Shown in pieces: positions 55,791 through 64,000 of a DNA stretch of 64,000 bases. A model generated the notes under the pieces. The model made no database searches. It was not told where the DNA came from and worked only from the letters and a program-made list of their open reading frames with translations. The DNA is taken from NCBI RefSeq assembly GCF_012641745.1, contig NZ_WEHZ01000011.1:82897-146896 (forward strand). The letters are read 5' to 3'. The translations under genes and the position numbers were made by a program. The DNA comes from Pseudoalteromonas peptidolytica (lineage in GTDB: Bacteria; Pseudomonadota; Gammaproteobacteria; Enterobacterales; Alteromonadaceae). The stretch's first letter is position 1. Each line of letters starts with the position of its first letter.

Positions 55791-55949
55791 TTAGCAGAAT
55801 CTTGGATCCTTAATAAGGATACCGCCACCGCCGCGAGCACCTGATACTTTACCTAAAACAGACTCAGTTAAAATTACCTTATCAGAAAGTAACTTTACTT
55901 GACTAGTTGTTTTTGCTTGGTTTTTTCTAGCTAAGATGGCTTTTTTCAT
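55791..55949 (-). CDS. Short peptide with double-glycine-type leader (RiPP- or bacteriocin-like precursor)
   Basis: 52 residues, with a strong ribosome site (GAGGGA five bases before ATG). The N-terminal part is basic (MKKAILARKNQAKTTSQVK). LTESVLGKVSGA (27-38) fits the double-glycine leader pattern recognised by C39-peptidase transporters: Leu at -12 and -7, Val at -4, Gly at -2 and Ala at -1. The predicted core is RGGGGILIKDPRFC, 14 residues ending in Cys. No modification enzyme or peptidase-transporter gene is in the window. The assignment is inference from pattern. A promoter such as TTGACT-18-TGTAAA lies upstream around 56050. Confidence 0.6.
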   Translation of the reverse strand: MKKAILARKNQAKTTSQVKLLSDKVILTESVLGKVSGARGGGGILIKDPRFC

Positions 55950-56077
55950 GATTTCCCTCAAAAATACAAAATATCAATTCAACTCCTAAACAGAGTCGTC
56001 TACAAAATTATCAGGAAATATCAAGCACACAACATGCCAACATTTACACAAAATTAACATAAAACAAGTCAACTTAT

Positions 56078-56101
56078 AAAAAACGCGCCAAATAATGCGC
56101 G
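56078..56101 (-). terminator. Terminator of the arginine operon
   Basis: On the minus strand CGCGC, ATTATTTG and GCGCG are followed by TTTTTT, 25 bp after the argH stop codon. Confidence 0.75.
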
Positions 56102-56125
56102 CCCTTACCCAATACCTGATGACTA

Positions 56126-57991
56126 TTAAGCCACAAATTTACATGGAATACTTAAGCTAGATGATTGTTTTATAATGAAATCCATAGCAATTTCATCACA
56201 ATTATCTTTTCGCAAGCACAGCTCGCAATCCTTCATGACTTTTTCAGGCAAACTGTCTTTAGTACAGTTATTAAAACCTTGCTTTGTGAAAAAACCTGGC
56301 ACTCTAGTGAGTACGATTATCCGATTAAGCGCCAACTTTTTGGCTTTCTCTAATAAGTGCTCAACCAACCTTTGACCTTGCCCCTTCACATTGCAATTGG
56401 GATTCACCCCCAAAGAGCGGATCTCAGCAAGCCCAGTGTCATAGATATATAACGATGCACATCCTGTCACTTTGCCGTCAACTTCAGTCACTGCAAACTC
56501 ATTAATACTATGGATCATGTCACTCTTGGCTCGAGGTAGGTTTTCCCCCACCTTTGCCCAGTACTGTATAAGCTCCGCTATCGCTTCGACATCATCTAAA
56601 TTGGCATCACGAACTTGAATTTTTCGCTTTTTTTTTGCCGCTTTAATCGCTTTTGTCACTTGCGGCAAAGAAGTGCCGCCTAATGCTTGGCGGGCGGCAA
56701 TACATGCGTCAATTTCAAGTACAGGATATACATCTTTTTCGATCACTGAACATACCTGCTGAAACTCTTCGATACTCAAGTTCTCAAGATTTTGTCCTTT
56801 GCTAATTGCTAACTGCACTAACTCCCCAACAATATGATGACCTTCTCTAAAGGGGATCCCTTTAGCAACAAGATAGTCAGCCAGCTCAGTTGCGTTAGCA
56901 TGTCCTCCTTTGGCTGCTGCAAGCGTTTTGTCACCATTGACTTTAATGCCTTTTACACACGCTTCAGCCATATGAATACAGGCAAGCCAAGTCGGCATGG
57001 CATCAAATAAACCTTCTTTGTCTTCCTGCATATCTTTATTGTATGCAAGTGGTAGTGCTTTTAATGTCATCATCATGGCACTGAATGCACCAAAAACTCG
57101 CCCTGTTTTGCCACGGATTAACTCCAATGCGTCAGGGTTCTTTTTTTGAGGCATAAGAGATGAGCCTGAAGTTACACTGTCCGCCAGCTCTATAAACCCT
57201 GACTCACCAGAATTGTAAAAAATCAAATCTTCAGAAAAACGGGATAAATGTATCATTGAGATAGAAGCACAGCTTAGCAACTCAACGACAAAGTCCCGGT
57301 CAGATACCGCATCTAAACTATTGCGAGCAGCTTCTCTAAACCCAAGGTTGACCGCCAGTGCTTGACGGTCAATGGGATACGCAGTGCCAGCTAGTGCGCC
57401 TGAGCCTAAAGGGCACACGTTCAAGCGATCTAAAGCATCATGCAGCCGTGACTCATCTCGCTCAATCATTTCTACATACGCCATACACCAATGACTAAAT
57501 AAAACTGGCTGTGCACGCTGCAAATGAGTATAACCTGGCAAAATGGTACCTAACTCTTGCTCAGCCAGCGTGACTAGTGCCTGTTTAAGCCCGCTCAACG
57601 CATTTAGTAGCTGCTGCGCCGTTTTTCGACTCCACAATCTAAAATCAGTCGCTACCTGATCATTACGGCTTCGCCCTGTGTGCAGCTTTTTACCTAAATC
57701 GCCAACTTTGTCGATTAGTTTAGCTTCAACATACGAATGAATATCTTCATATCCAGCCCTTGCAACGCTATGAGGATCAGCAAGCACCTCATCCAACAGT
57801 AGCTTAAGTGCTGAAACAATCTGCTGGTGCTCACCTTCACTTAATATGTCAACCTGCTTCAGTGCTCCAGCCCAAGCGATAGAACCAACAATATCTTGTT
57901 CTGCCAACTGATAGTCAAATGGCAAAGAATCATTAAATTGCTTAAATGCTTCATCAGGACCTGATGAAAAACGGCCGCCCCATAATGCCAT
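56126..57991 (-). CDS. argH: Argininosuccinate lyase fused to N-acetylglutamate synthase domain, ArgH(A)
   Basis: A 621-residue bifunctional enzyme. Residues 1-460 are argininosuccinate lyase: [17 protein letters not shown], and the fumarase-superfamily loop [20 protein letters not shown] with the catalytic Ser. Residues about 470-621 are a GNAT acetyltransferase with [27 protein letters not shown] and a cysteine-rich end ([12 protein letters not shown]), like short N-acetylglutamate synthases. It thus does the first and last steps of arginine synthesis. Such fusions are established in Vibrio, Moritella and Pseudoalteromonas. It is last in argCBFGH, 14 bp after argG. Confidence 0.95.
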   Translation of the reverse strand: MALWGGRFSSGPDEAFKQFNDSLPFDYQLAEQDIVGSIAWAGALKQVDILSEGEHQQIVSALKLLLDEVLADPHSVARAGYEDIHSYVEAKLIDKVGDLGKKLHTGRSRNDQVATDFRLWSRKTAQQLLNALSGLKQALVTLAEQELGTILPGYTHLQRAQPVLFSHWCMAYVEMIERDESRLHDALDRLNVCPLGSGALAGTAYPIDRQALAVNLGFREAARNSLDAVSDRDFVVELLSCASISMIHLSRFSEDLIFYNSGESGFIELADSVTSGSSLMPQKKNPDALELIRGKTGRVFGAFSAMMMTLKALPLAYNKDMQEDKEGLFDAMPTWLACIHMAEACVKGIKVNGDKTLAAAKGGHANATELADYLVAKGIPFREGHHIVGELVQLAISKGQNLENLSIEEFQQVCSVIEKDVYPVLEIDACIAARQALGGTSLPQVTKAIKAAKKKRKIQVRDANLDDVEAIAELIQYWAKVGENLPRAKSDMIHSINEFAVTEVDGKVTGCASLYIYDTGLAEIRSLGVNPNCNVKGQGQRLVEHLLEKAKKLALNRIIVLTRVPGFFTKQGFNNCTKDSLPEKVMKDCELCLRKDNCDEIAMDFIIKQSSSLSIPCKFVA

Positions 57992-58005
57992 TTTATGCTC
58001 CTAAT

Positions 58006-59217
58006 TTATTGCTGTTTTAGTTTGTTTAATGCCGAAATACGGCTAGACAGAGAGAAAAGACGAATAAAGCCTTCAGCATGTGATTGGTCATACACGTCAT
58101 CCTCACCAAAGGTCGCGAAGTCCTCGCTGTACAAGCTATTTATTGACTGCTTTTGAACGGCCTGCACATGGCCTTTATAAAGCTTAAGTACCACTTCCCC
58201 TGTTGCTTGTTGTGCGAATGATTCAGCCGCTGCCAAAATAGAGTCTTTGAGAGGCGTAAACCAACGACCGTCATAAACGAGATGTGCAAACTCCTCACTC
58301 AAGCTGGCTTTCCATTTGCGGCATGATTTATCTAGAATTAGCTCATCTATGGCTTGTAAAGCAGCCATCATTACTGTGCCTCCCGGTGTTTCATAGCAAC
58401 CACGAGATTTCATACCAACTAACCGGTTTTCAACAATATCGACCCGACCGACACCATGCGGCGCCGCAATCTCATTGAGTTTCACTAAGCATTGATATGG
58501 AGAGTAACGCTCACCGTTAACCGCTGTGATCTCCCCTTTTTCGACTAATAAAGACACATATTCAGGCTTATCTGGTGCCGCTTCAGGGGAGTTTGTCATA
58601 GTCCACACTTGTGAACTTGGTTCATTCCACGGATCTTCTAATTCTCCCCCTTCATGGGAAATGTGCCACGCATTGGCATCACGGCTATAAATTTTAGTGG
58701 CAGAGGCAGCACAAGGAATATTTCGCTCGGCCAAGTAATCGAGTAACGACTCTCGACTTGATAATGACCATTCACGCCATGGCGCAATCACTTTAAGATC
58801 AGGGGCAAGGGCAGAAAAACAAGACTCAAATCGCACTTGATCATTCCCCTTACCGGTGCAGCCATGAGATAAAGCATCAGCGCCAACTTTGCGCGCGATC
58901 TCCACTTGTGCTTTAGCGATAATAGGACGAGCCATTGAGGTACCAAGCAAATAAGTGCCTTCGTAGGTTGCGCCTGTTTTCAGCGTTGGATAAATATAGT
59001 CGCTAACCATTTCTTCTTTTAGGTCGACGACATAACAAGCAGAAGCACCTGACGCGATTGCCTTTTGCTCCACTCCGGCAAGCTCTTCTTCGCCTTGACC
59101 GACATCCGCAACGAATGCAACTACTTCACACCCATAGTTTTCTTTTAACCAAGGGACAATCGCTGATGTATCTAAACCACCTGAATAAGCCAGTACAACC
59201 TTATTAATCTTGCTCAT
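58006..59217 (-). CDS. argG: Argininosuccinate synthase
   Basis: A 403-residue cytoplasmic enzyme joining citrulline and aspartate with ATP. PP-loop [18 protein letters not shown] at the N-terminus, [15 protein letters not shown] and [20 protein letters not shown] are family signatures. ATG 59217 has GAGGTGAGA upstream and gives the usual N-terminus; upstream in-frame starts would overlap argF. It is 10 bp from argF. Confidence 0.97.
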   Translation of the reverse strand: MSKINKVVLAYSGGLDTSAIVPWLKENYGCEVVAFVADVGQGEEELAGVEQKAIASGASACYVVDLKEEMVSDYIYPTLKTGATYEGTYLLGTSMARPIIAKAQVEIARKVGADALSHGCTGKGNDQVRFESCFSALAPDLKVIAPWREWSLSSRESLLDYLAERNIPCAASATKIYSRDANAWHISHEGGELEDPWNEPSSQVWTMTNSPEAAPDKPEYVSLLVEKGEITAVNGERYSPYQCLVKLNEIAAPHGVGRVDIVENRLVGMKSRGCYETPGGTVMMAALQAIDELILDKSCRKWKASLSEEFAHLVYDGRWFTPLKDSILAAAESFAQQATGEVVLKLYKGHVQAVQKQSINSLYSEDFATFGEDDVYDQSHAEGFIRLFSLSSRISALNKLKQQ

Positions 59218-59227
59218 GTTTCTCACC

Positions 59228-60148
59228 TCAAACGTAATCTTTGTTAAACAGCGATACCAACAGTGCATTTTGCGCATGCATACGGTTTTCTGCTTGTTGA
59301 ATAATTTTTGACTTCGGCCCATCCATTACTTCAGACGTAATTTCAAACTCACGGTGGGCAGGCTGACAATGCAGCACAGTTTGTGCACCGCAAGCCTCTA
59401 GCAATTGTTGGTTGATTTGGTAGGGCATAAATGTGTCTTTCACTTGTTCAAGTGGTGTCTGATTTCCCATTGATACCCAAGTGTCAGCATAGAGTACATT
59501 TGCCCCAGCAGCCGCTTCCACTCGGTCACTGACTAATACAGATGCCCCATTTACCGCAGCAATCTGCTCTGCTTGTTTAACAATTTGGGCATCAGGAGAA
59601 TGGCCTTTTGGACATACAGCAACAAAGTCACTACCTAGTGTCGCTGCGAGCAGCATCAACGAGTGAGTAACGTTATTCCCCTCACCAAGGTAAGCAATTT
59701 TGATTTGGCTGACATCCTGATAGGTTTCAAACAAGGTAAGAAAGTCAGCTAAAGCTTGGCATGGGTGGTAAAGATCGCACAAGCTATTGACTACAGGAAC
59801 AGATGAAAACTCCGCCAGTGTTTCAAGCGTACTGTGATGATTGACTCGAGCAACTAATCCATCAGCCCATGTTGCGATGTTTAAGGCAAAATCTTTTACA
59901 GACTCACGCGCTCCCATGGCGCCATTTTGCTGGTCAAGATAAACGGCATGGCCTCCTAATTTGTGAATACCAATATCAAACGAGAGTCGAGTTCTTAAAC
60001 TCGGTTTTTCAAATAAGGTAACGATAGATTTCCCAGCAAGGACTTGGTTATATTCTTGTGGATGATCCTTTATATTTTTTGCAAGTTTCAGCAACGCGAT
60101 TACTTTGGCTTGATCTAATTCCAAACCGGTTAAAAAGTGTTTTGTCAT
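59228..60148 (-). CDS. argF: Ornithine carbamoyltransferase
   Basis: A 306-residue cytoplasmic enzyme making citrulline from ornithine and carbamoyl phosphate. Carbamoyl-phosphate loop [33 protein letters not shown], and the ornithine-side motif DTWVSMGNQ are present. The conserved HCLPAHR motif near the end reads HCQPAHR, a Leu-to-Gln change at the residue after the active-site Cys. ATG 60148. It is 10 bp from argB and argG, within the operon. Confidence 0.93.
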   Translation of the reverse strand: MTKHFLTGLELDQAKVIALLKLAKNIKDHPQEYNQVLAGKSIVTLFEKPSLRTRLSFDIGIHKLGGHAVYLDQQNGAMGARESVKDFALNIATWADGLVARVNHHSTLETLAEFSSVPVVNSLCDLYHPCQALADFLTLFETYQDVSQIKIAYLGEGNNVTHSLMLLAATLGSDFVAVCPKGHSPDAQIVKQAEQIAAVNGASVLVSDRVEAAAGANVLYADTWVSMGNQTPLEQVKDTFMPYQINQQLLEACGAQTVLHCQPAHREFEITSEVMDGPKSKIIQQAENRMHAQNALLVSLFNKDYV

Positions 60149-60158
60149 GGTTTTGATC

Positions 60159-60938
60159 CTACGGAAGTATTTGTGTACCCACATGCTCACCATTGAGCAG
60201 TGCAATTAAGTTTTCTGGCTTTTTCCAGCTAGAGATGTACACCCCTCGTCGTAAGTGTTGGGCAGCGTGAAGACTGGTCTTAACTTTGACCTCCATCCCG
60301 CCCACAATGACCTTTTGTGCGATTAACGTAGTAATTTGTTCTGCGTTGAGCTGATTTAGTGGCTGTTTGTTTTCATCCAGTACCGCAGCAACATCCGTCA
60401 TCAAAATAAGTTCAGCCCCCAGTTTATTGGCAATTGCAGCGGCTGCTTCATCAGCATTGACATTATACAAATGACCATCAACACCAATACCCACTGAACT
60501 CACCACTGGTAACTTGTCGAACTCCAATATAGCTTCAAGCATCCCTCCAGCGGTCGCTTCACATGTACCGACACGGCCTAATGCTTTTAGTTTTTGAGTG
60601 GTCGTAAACCCAGCATCGTACAAGCACAACCCGACAGGATTAAGCTGCGCCGTTATGGCATCTGCCATCAGTTGCTTGTTTGCACAGCCAGCAAGCGCAC
60701 CAACAATATAAGGCATTTGCTCTTGTGGGCTTATGCGCAGACCTTGATGTTTTGCCGTAGCAAACCCGGCATCTGCTAACCATTTGTCAACTAATGCCCC
60801 ACCACCATGAACAATTACAAACTGTTTATGTGGTGCACTTTGTTGAATTTGTTTAATGGCTAAAAATAGTGCTTGCGCTGCACCTGATTGATTCAGCACC
60901 GCACCACCGAGTTTAATCACCCAAGTTTGTTTGCTCAT
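60159..60938 (-). CDS. argB: Acetylglutamate kinase
   Basis: A 259-residue enzyme phosphorylating N-acetylglutamate. VIKLGGAVL (ATP-site Lys), FVIVHGGGALVDKWL, GICLYDAG-like LCLYDAGFTTT, and YNVNADEAAAAIANKLGAELILMTDVAAVLD match the amino-acid kinase family. I use ATG 60938, which overlaps the argC stop codon by 4 bp. It lacks the N-terminal helix of arginine-inhibited kinases, so feedback probably acts elsewhere. Confidence 0.96.
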   Translation of the reverse strand: MSKQTWVIKLGGAVLNQSGAAQALFLAIKQIQQSAPHKQFVIVHGGGALVDKWLADAGFATAKHQGLRISPQEQMPYIVGALAGCANKQLMADAITAQLNPVGLCLYDAGFTTTQKLKALGRVGTCEATAGGMLEAILEFDKLPVVSSVGIGVDGHLYNVNADEAAAAIANKLGAELILMTDVAAVLDENKQPLNQLNAEQITTLIAQKVIVGGMEVKVKTSLHAAQHLRRGVYISSWKKPENLIALLNGEHVGTQILP

Positions 60939-61948
60939 GCTGACATTCCTAAACCTTGATAATGATCCAACCCCGCCGCCAAGTTCATGCACTGTAACGC
61001 TTGCCCTGCCGCGCCTTTAAGCAAGTTGTCAATTGCCACCACCACGATCAGCTGATTGCCTTTTTGTTGCCAACCAATATCAACAAAAGGCTGATTTTCA
61101 ACAGCTTTAATTGATGGAAGTTGACTTGCCTTTAGTCTAATAAGTGGTTCATCAGCCAGCACCTGGTAAGCAGCATCGACTTGATTTGTAGTGACATTTT
61201 CCTTCAGAGTGACGTAGATTGTTTCTAAGATACCACGCTTAAAATTTCCTAAATGCGGCGTAAACAACACTGGATGACTTAGATATTTCTCAATTTCGGG
61301 GGTATGTCTGTGCGTAAACAAACCGTATGGTGCGAGTGATACCTCACAAAAATGGCTTGTAACATTCGCCTTTCTACCAGCACCTGTTACACCAGAAACA
61401 GCGTTGATGATCACAGGCTGCGCTGATATCAAGTCAGCCTGTTGTAATGGTTTGAGTGCATTGAGCGCAGCGGTTGGGTAACAACCAGCAACGGCCACCA
61501 ACTTCGCCGCTTTAATCGCATCGCCATACCACTCAGCTAAACCATATTGCGCTTGTGTTAGCCAGTCTTGGTATGGATGAGAAAAGCCGTAGTAGGTTTC
61601 ATAATCCTCATTGTCAGATAAGCGGTAACCACCAGAAAGATCAAATACTCGCTTTCCCATTTGTAAAAACACCGGAGCAAGCTCCACGCTTACCTTATGG
61701 TCAGTGCACAAACAAACGTAATCTGTAGATTGTTCAATGAGCGAAAATGCTTGCTGATTTAGTGGTTCAAGCTCAATATCTAACAAGCCTGTATGTTCTG
61801 GATATAACTCGCTGATGAGTTTGTGTTTATCTGTGCTTTGTTCAGACACAAAGCAGTGCGTAAGGGAAAATTCAGGGTGTCTGGCAACCAGCTTAGCAAG
61901 CTCAGCACCACTGTAGCCGCTCGCTCCGATTATAGATACATTCAACAT
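60935..61948 (-). CDS. argC: N-acetyl-gamma-glutamyl-phosphate reductase
   Basis: A 337-residue NADPH-dependent enzyme. SIIGASGYSGAELAKLVARHP is the nucleotide fold, VAVAGCYPTAALNALKPL carries the catalytic Cys, and SGVTGAGRKA and HRHTPEIEKYL are conserved. It is the first gene of the argCBFGH(A) operon and is divergent from argE; the shared intergenic region holds an ArgR box. Confidence 0.97.
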   Translation of the reverse strand: MLNVSIIGASGYSGAELAKLVARHPEFSLTHCFVSEQSTDKHKLISELYPEHTGLLDIELEPLNQQAFSLIEQSTDYVCLCTDHKVSVELAPVFLQMGKRVFDLSGGYRLSDNEDYETYYGFSHPYQDWLTQAQYGLAEWYGDAIKAAKLVAVAGCYPTAALNALKPLQQADLISAQPVIINAVSGVTGAGRKANVTSHFCEVSLAPYGLFTHRHTPEIEKYLSHPVLFTPHLGNFKRGILETIYVTLKENVTTNQVDAAYQVLADEPLIRLKASQLPSIKAVENQPFVDIGWQQKGNQLIVVVAIDNLLKGAAGQALQCMNLAAGLDHYQGLGMSA

Positions 61949-62046
61949 AGTACTCTCAAGATTAAAAAGTTTAATTGGAATTGTTTTTTCTAAGTGTTGA
62001 AGTCAAATCGTCGCATTGCCGCCCCTAAATATATTTATGCTAAAAA

Positions 62047-62064
62047 AGTGAATTGATATTCACT
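62047..62064. promoter_or_regulatory. ArgR operator in the argC/argE divergent promoter
   Basis: AGTGAATTGATATTCACT is a nearly perfect inverted repeat and matches the ARG-box core TGAATnnnnATTCA. An upstream TAAATATATTTATG (about 62026-62039) could be a weaker second box; the gap to the first is about 5 bp, where ArgR boxes are usually 3 bp apart. ArgR with arginine would repress both directions. Confidence 0.85.
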
Positions 62065-62120
62065 TTAAACACCTTTATATTTTTATGCAAGAACTTTGAA
62101 TAAGTATTTTAGGAATTTTT

Positions 62121-63269
62121 ATGAAACTTCCCGCTTTTATGGACATGTACCAACAGCTGATCGCAGCGCCATCTATCAGTGCATTAGAAGAAAGTCTAAA
62201 CATGAGCAATCGGAATGTGATCCAGCTACTCGCACTGTGGTGCGAAACGTTAGGGTTTACAGTTGAAGTGACGGAACTTGAACAGGCAAAAGGTAAGTAC
62301 AACCTGATTGCAAGACGAGGTAGTGGTGATGGCGGCTTAATGTTAGCGGGACATACCGATACCGTTCCATTTGATGAAAGTCGATGGCAATTTGATCCAT
62401 TTAAATTGAGCATGGAAGACAATAAACTTTATGGCCTTGGCAGTATTGATATGAAAGGTTTTTTTGCCTTTGTATTAAACGCTATTGGTGAATTAGATGA
62501 GTGTGAGCAATGTGCACCAATCATGATTTTAGCTACCGCTGATGAAGAAACAACCATGGCTGGTGCACAGGCTATCGCTAAGCACCCCAACCTAAGACCT
62601 GCACGCTGTGTGATTGGTGAACCTACCGATATGGTGCCCGTCTTTACTCATAAGGGGCATATGACCAGCGCCATCCGTATTGTTGGTCGTTCAGGGCATA
62701 GTTCAGACCCTGAACGGGGCCTAAATGCCATTGAGATCATGCACCAAGTGATTGCAAATTTATTAAAGTTAAGAGAAGAATTAAAGAATAAATATTCAAT
62801 AAAACATTTCGCAATTCCCTATCCAACTCTAAACCTTGGGCACATCCATGGTGGCGATAATGCAAACCGTATTTGTGGCTGCTGCGAATTACATATTGAT
62901 ATACGCCCTTTACCTGGGTTGAGTATTAAAGAACTACAAGGCATGTTGATAGATGCAGTTGCGCCCATTAACGCTCGTTATCCAAACTGTGTTTCGGTTA
63001 TGGACATGCACGACCCTATTCCTGCGTTTACTGGCTCGACAGACTCAGCGCTGGTCAAAATGGCTGAGCGCATATCAGGGCAGCAAGCGATTGCGGTTAA
63101 CTACTGTACTGAAGCACCATTTTTGCAGCAACTTGGCTGCGAAACCATTGTGATGGGGCCAGGCTCTATTAACCAAGCACACCAACCAAATGAATTTCTA
63201 GCAATGGAAAAAATTCAGCCCAGCCAAGCGATACTGACACGTTTGATTAAAGAGAGTTGCTTTTTATAG
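62121..63269 (+). CDS. argE: Acetylornithine deacetylase
   Basis: A 382-residue zinc enzyme of the M20 family releasing acetate from N-acetylornithine. [49 protein letters not shown] and GEPTDMVPV carry the metal ligands and general base; the lid domain includes [17 protein letters not shown]. Deacetylation here, plus the fused synthase in ArgH(A), indicates a linear pathway, not one that recycles the acetyl group through ArgJ. Divergent from argC. Confidence 0.95.
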   Translation: MKLPAFMDMYQQLIAAPSISALEESLNMSNRNVIQLLALWCETLGFTVEVTELEQAKGKYNLIARRGSGDGGLMLAGHTDTVPFDESRWQFDPFKLSMEDNKLYGLGSIDMKGFFAFVLNAIGELDECEQCAPIMILATADEETTMAGAQAIAKHPNLRPARCVIGEPTDMVPVFTHKGHMTSAIRIVGRSGHSSDPERGLNAIEIMHQVIANLLKLREELKNKYSIKHFAIPYPTLNLGHIHGGDNANRICGCCELHIDIRPLPGLSIKELQGMLIDAVAPINARYPNCVSVMDMHDPIPAFTGSTDSALVKMAERISGQQAIAVNYCTEAPFLQQLGCETIVMGPGSINQAHQPNEFLAMEKIQPSQAILTRLIKESCFL

Positions 63270-63340
63270 AAGTCATAAAGAGAGGATATATAACCATCCT
63301 AAGATTTGGATAAATATTGGGTTTATATCCTTTATCTTTA

Positions 63341-63410
63341 TTGAGTGGTCTATTTTGAGGCGAGAAAGTATTGCCAATAGCCGCGCTCTGCTATCGCTAA
63401 CAGTAGATAC
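63341..63410. repeat. Fragment of the TACCAATTTG miniature element with hairpin cassette
   Basis: TTGAGTGGTCTATTTTGAGGCGAGAAAG matches the left arm of the element, and GCCAATAGCCGCGCTCTGCTATCGCTAACAGTAGATAC matches the start of the cassette. Ends and right arm are missing. It lies between argE and the next terminator. Confidence 0.65.
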
Positions 63411-63412
63411 TA

Positions 63413-63443
63413 AAAAACCTCGCCATATTTTGACGAGGTTTTT
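63413..63443. terminator. Terminator after argE / the lanthipeptide-like gene
   Basis: AAAAACCTCG, an 11-base loop and CGAGGTTTTT form a 10-bp stem with A- and T-tracts, usable in both directions between convergent argE and the peptide gene. A second hairpin, AACCTGA-GT-TCAGGTT, lies at 63457-63472. Confidence 0.8.
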
Positions 63444-63492
63444 CTATATCAGTAGCAACCTGAGTTCAGGTTTACCTGATTACTGAATAGGC

Positions 63493-63678
63493 TTACATTT
63501 CAGTTTTACAAATCACAATAGACATAGTGTATGTAGTCGGTCTGTCGCAACGTAAACCATCGCTGTTACATAGGTTTGTTGCTACACCACCGGCAATAGC
63601 TGGAGTTGCGTTTACAGGTAGCGCTTTGTTATCACGAGATAGATTTTTGATGCTTTTTTTATTTAGGTTTAGTTTCAT
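63493..63678 (-). CDS. Lanthipeptide-like precursor peptide (class I type leader)
   Basis: 61 residues from ATG 63678 (AGGA nine bases upstream; a TTG two codons earlier is less likely). The leader KLNLNKKSIKNLSRDNKALPV..ATPAIAGG ends in a double glycine at 30-31. The core of 30 residues has three cysteines (37, 44, 57) and seven Ser/Thr, suitable for thioether rings. The leader style (KLNLNKKSIKNLS, LP, TP, GG) resembles natural-product precursors called class I lanthipeptides in Pseudoalteromonas, from memory. No dehydratase or cyclase gene is in the window. Confidence 0.65.
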   Translation of the reverse strand: MKLNLNKKSIKNLSRDNKALPVNATPAIAGGVATNLCNSDGLRCDRPTTYTMSIVICKTEM

Positions 63679-63814
63679 TTTCAATTTTCCTGTTGAAATA
63701 ATCCAATATCTCAGAATACAGCCAATGTTATCACTTAACGAAATAATAAAACTGGCCTAATTATGTCTGCTAAATTGAGTTTGTACCCATACAAGCCTAA
63801 ATAGCAGTCATTTG

Positions 63815-63842
63815 AAATTACCAAAAAAGGTACTATTGTCAA
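63815..63842 (-). promoter_or_regulatory. Candidate promoter of the lanthipeptide-like gene
   Basis: On the minus strand TTGACA (63837-63842), a 16-bp spacer and TAATTT (63815-63820) lie about 140 bp upstream of the peptide start. The spacer contains a small TACC/GGTA inverted repeat. No other structure is apparent between the gene and the insertion-sequence end. Confidence 0.45.
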
Positions 63843-63875
63843 TAAATAATTTCTTTTTTGTTGATAATTTAGCCG

Positions 63876-64000
63876 CGAATTCAACTCCGAAGTGCACCAC
63901 TCGCTAAATTAAGCTGCTTTACGTACTTTGCGTAATTTATTGAATACAACAGCAGGCTGTTTATACCCTAAACACTTTCTCGGTCTGGCATTTAATGCCC
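63876..64000 (-). mobile_element. End of an IS30-family insertion sequence (partial)
   Basis: GAATTCAACTCCGAAGTGCACCA near 63876-63899 looks like the terminal inverted repeat of IS30-type elements, followed inward by the end of the transposase gene. The element runs off the right edge; the exact end, within a few bases of 63876, cannot be fixed without the other side. Confidence 0.75.
63909..64000 (-). CDS. IS30-family transposase, C-terminal part (runs off the window)
   Basis: The last 29 codons and the stop are visible: ALNARPRKCLGYKQPAVVFN, then KLRKVRKAA. The motif LNxRPRKxLGYxxPxxVF is the characteristic C-terminus of IS30 transposases, DDE enzymes that cut and rejoin the element's ends. 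The catalytic core lies outside the window, so intactness cannot be judged. Confidence 0.85.
   Translation of the reverse strand, partial: ALNARPRKCLGYKQPAVVFNKLRKVRKAA

Overview
The window looks like chromosomal DNA of a marine gammaproteobacterium of the Alteromonadales, most likely Pseudoalteromonas or a close relative. This is inferred from protein character and gene order: an argCBFG-argH(A) operon divergent from argE, in which argininosuccinate lyase carries a C-terminal acetyltransferase domain; very long PstA and PstC permeases; tgt-yajC-secD-secF; and many copies of an AT-rich miniature element. No rRNA, tRNA, CRISPR array or prophage was recognised.

Layout. 1-1.1 kb: start of a truncated EAL-domain gene and a Fur-box lipoprotein. 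1.4-7 kb (minus): queA, tgt, yajC, secD, secF. 7.2-10.1 kb (plus): a REC-REC-PAS-GGDEF-EAL protein and a small membrane protein. 10.7-12.7 kb (minus): ECF sigma factor, membrane-anchored putative anti-sigma factor and a periplasmic coiled-coil protein. 12.8-21.4 kb (minus): oxyR, pit with its DUF47 partner, phoU, pstB, pstA, pstC. 21.7-25.9 kb (plus): GcvR-like ACT protein, ppk, ppx. Pho boxes upstream of both pstC and ppk tie phosphate uptake and polyphosphate metabolism into one regulon. 26-36.7 kb: a mixture (EAL/HDOD protein, solute-binding protein, YjdM/PhnA, RlmJ, a ZapA pair, a metallo-beta-lactamase-fold protein without its metal ligands, MltD, SlyD, an SDR and an amidohydrolase-family lactonase, a YggN-like protein). 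36.9-40.2 kb (minus): envelope operon with two DUF1566 proteins. 40.4-45.1 kb (plus): RND pump and msrA. 45.2-49.3 kb (minus): secreted hypothetical, BtuB under a cobalamin riboswitch, yajQ. 49.5-55.2 kb: VanZ-like protein, PanE-like reductase, thiI, TetR regulator, coaD, Wzi-family outer-membrane protein. 55.2-56 kb (minus): a 52-residue peptide with a double-glycine-type leader followed by a multi-pass membrane protein. 56.1-63.3 kb: the arginine genes with an ArgR box in the divergent promoter. 63.5-64 kb: a lanthipeptide-like precursor and the end of an IS30-family element.

Two things go beyond routine annotation. First, a miniature element with TACCAATTTG/CAAATTGGTA ends and 3-bp TTA/TAA target duplications occurs as intact, nested and decayed copies. 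Some copies contain an extra hairpin cassette of about 52 bp that is also found elsewhere apparently without the element. Two copies sit exactly at TAA stop codons, and one copy is inserted inside another. Second, two orphan short peptides resemble precursors of modified or exported peptides (55791-55949 and 63493-63678); the first lies directly upstream of a membrane-protein gene and is the best candidate here for an undescribed small system.
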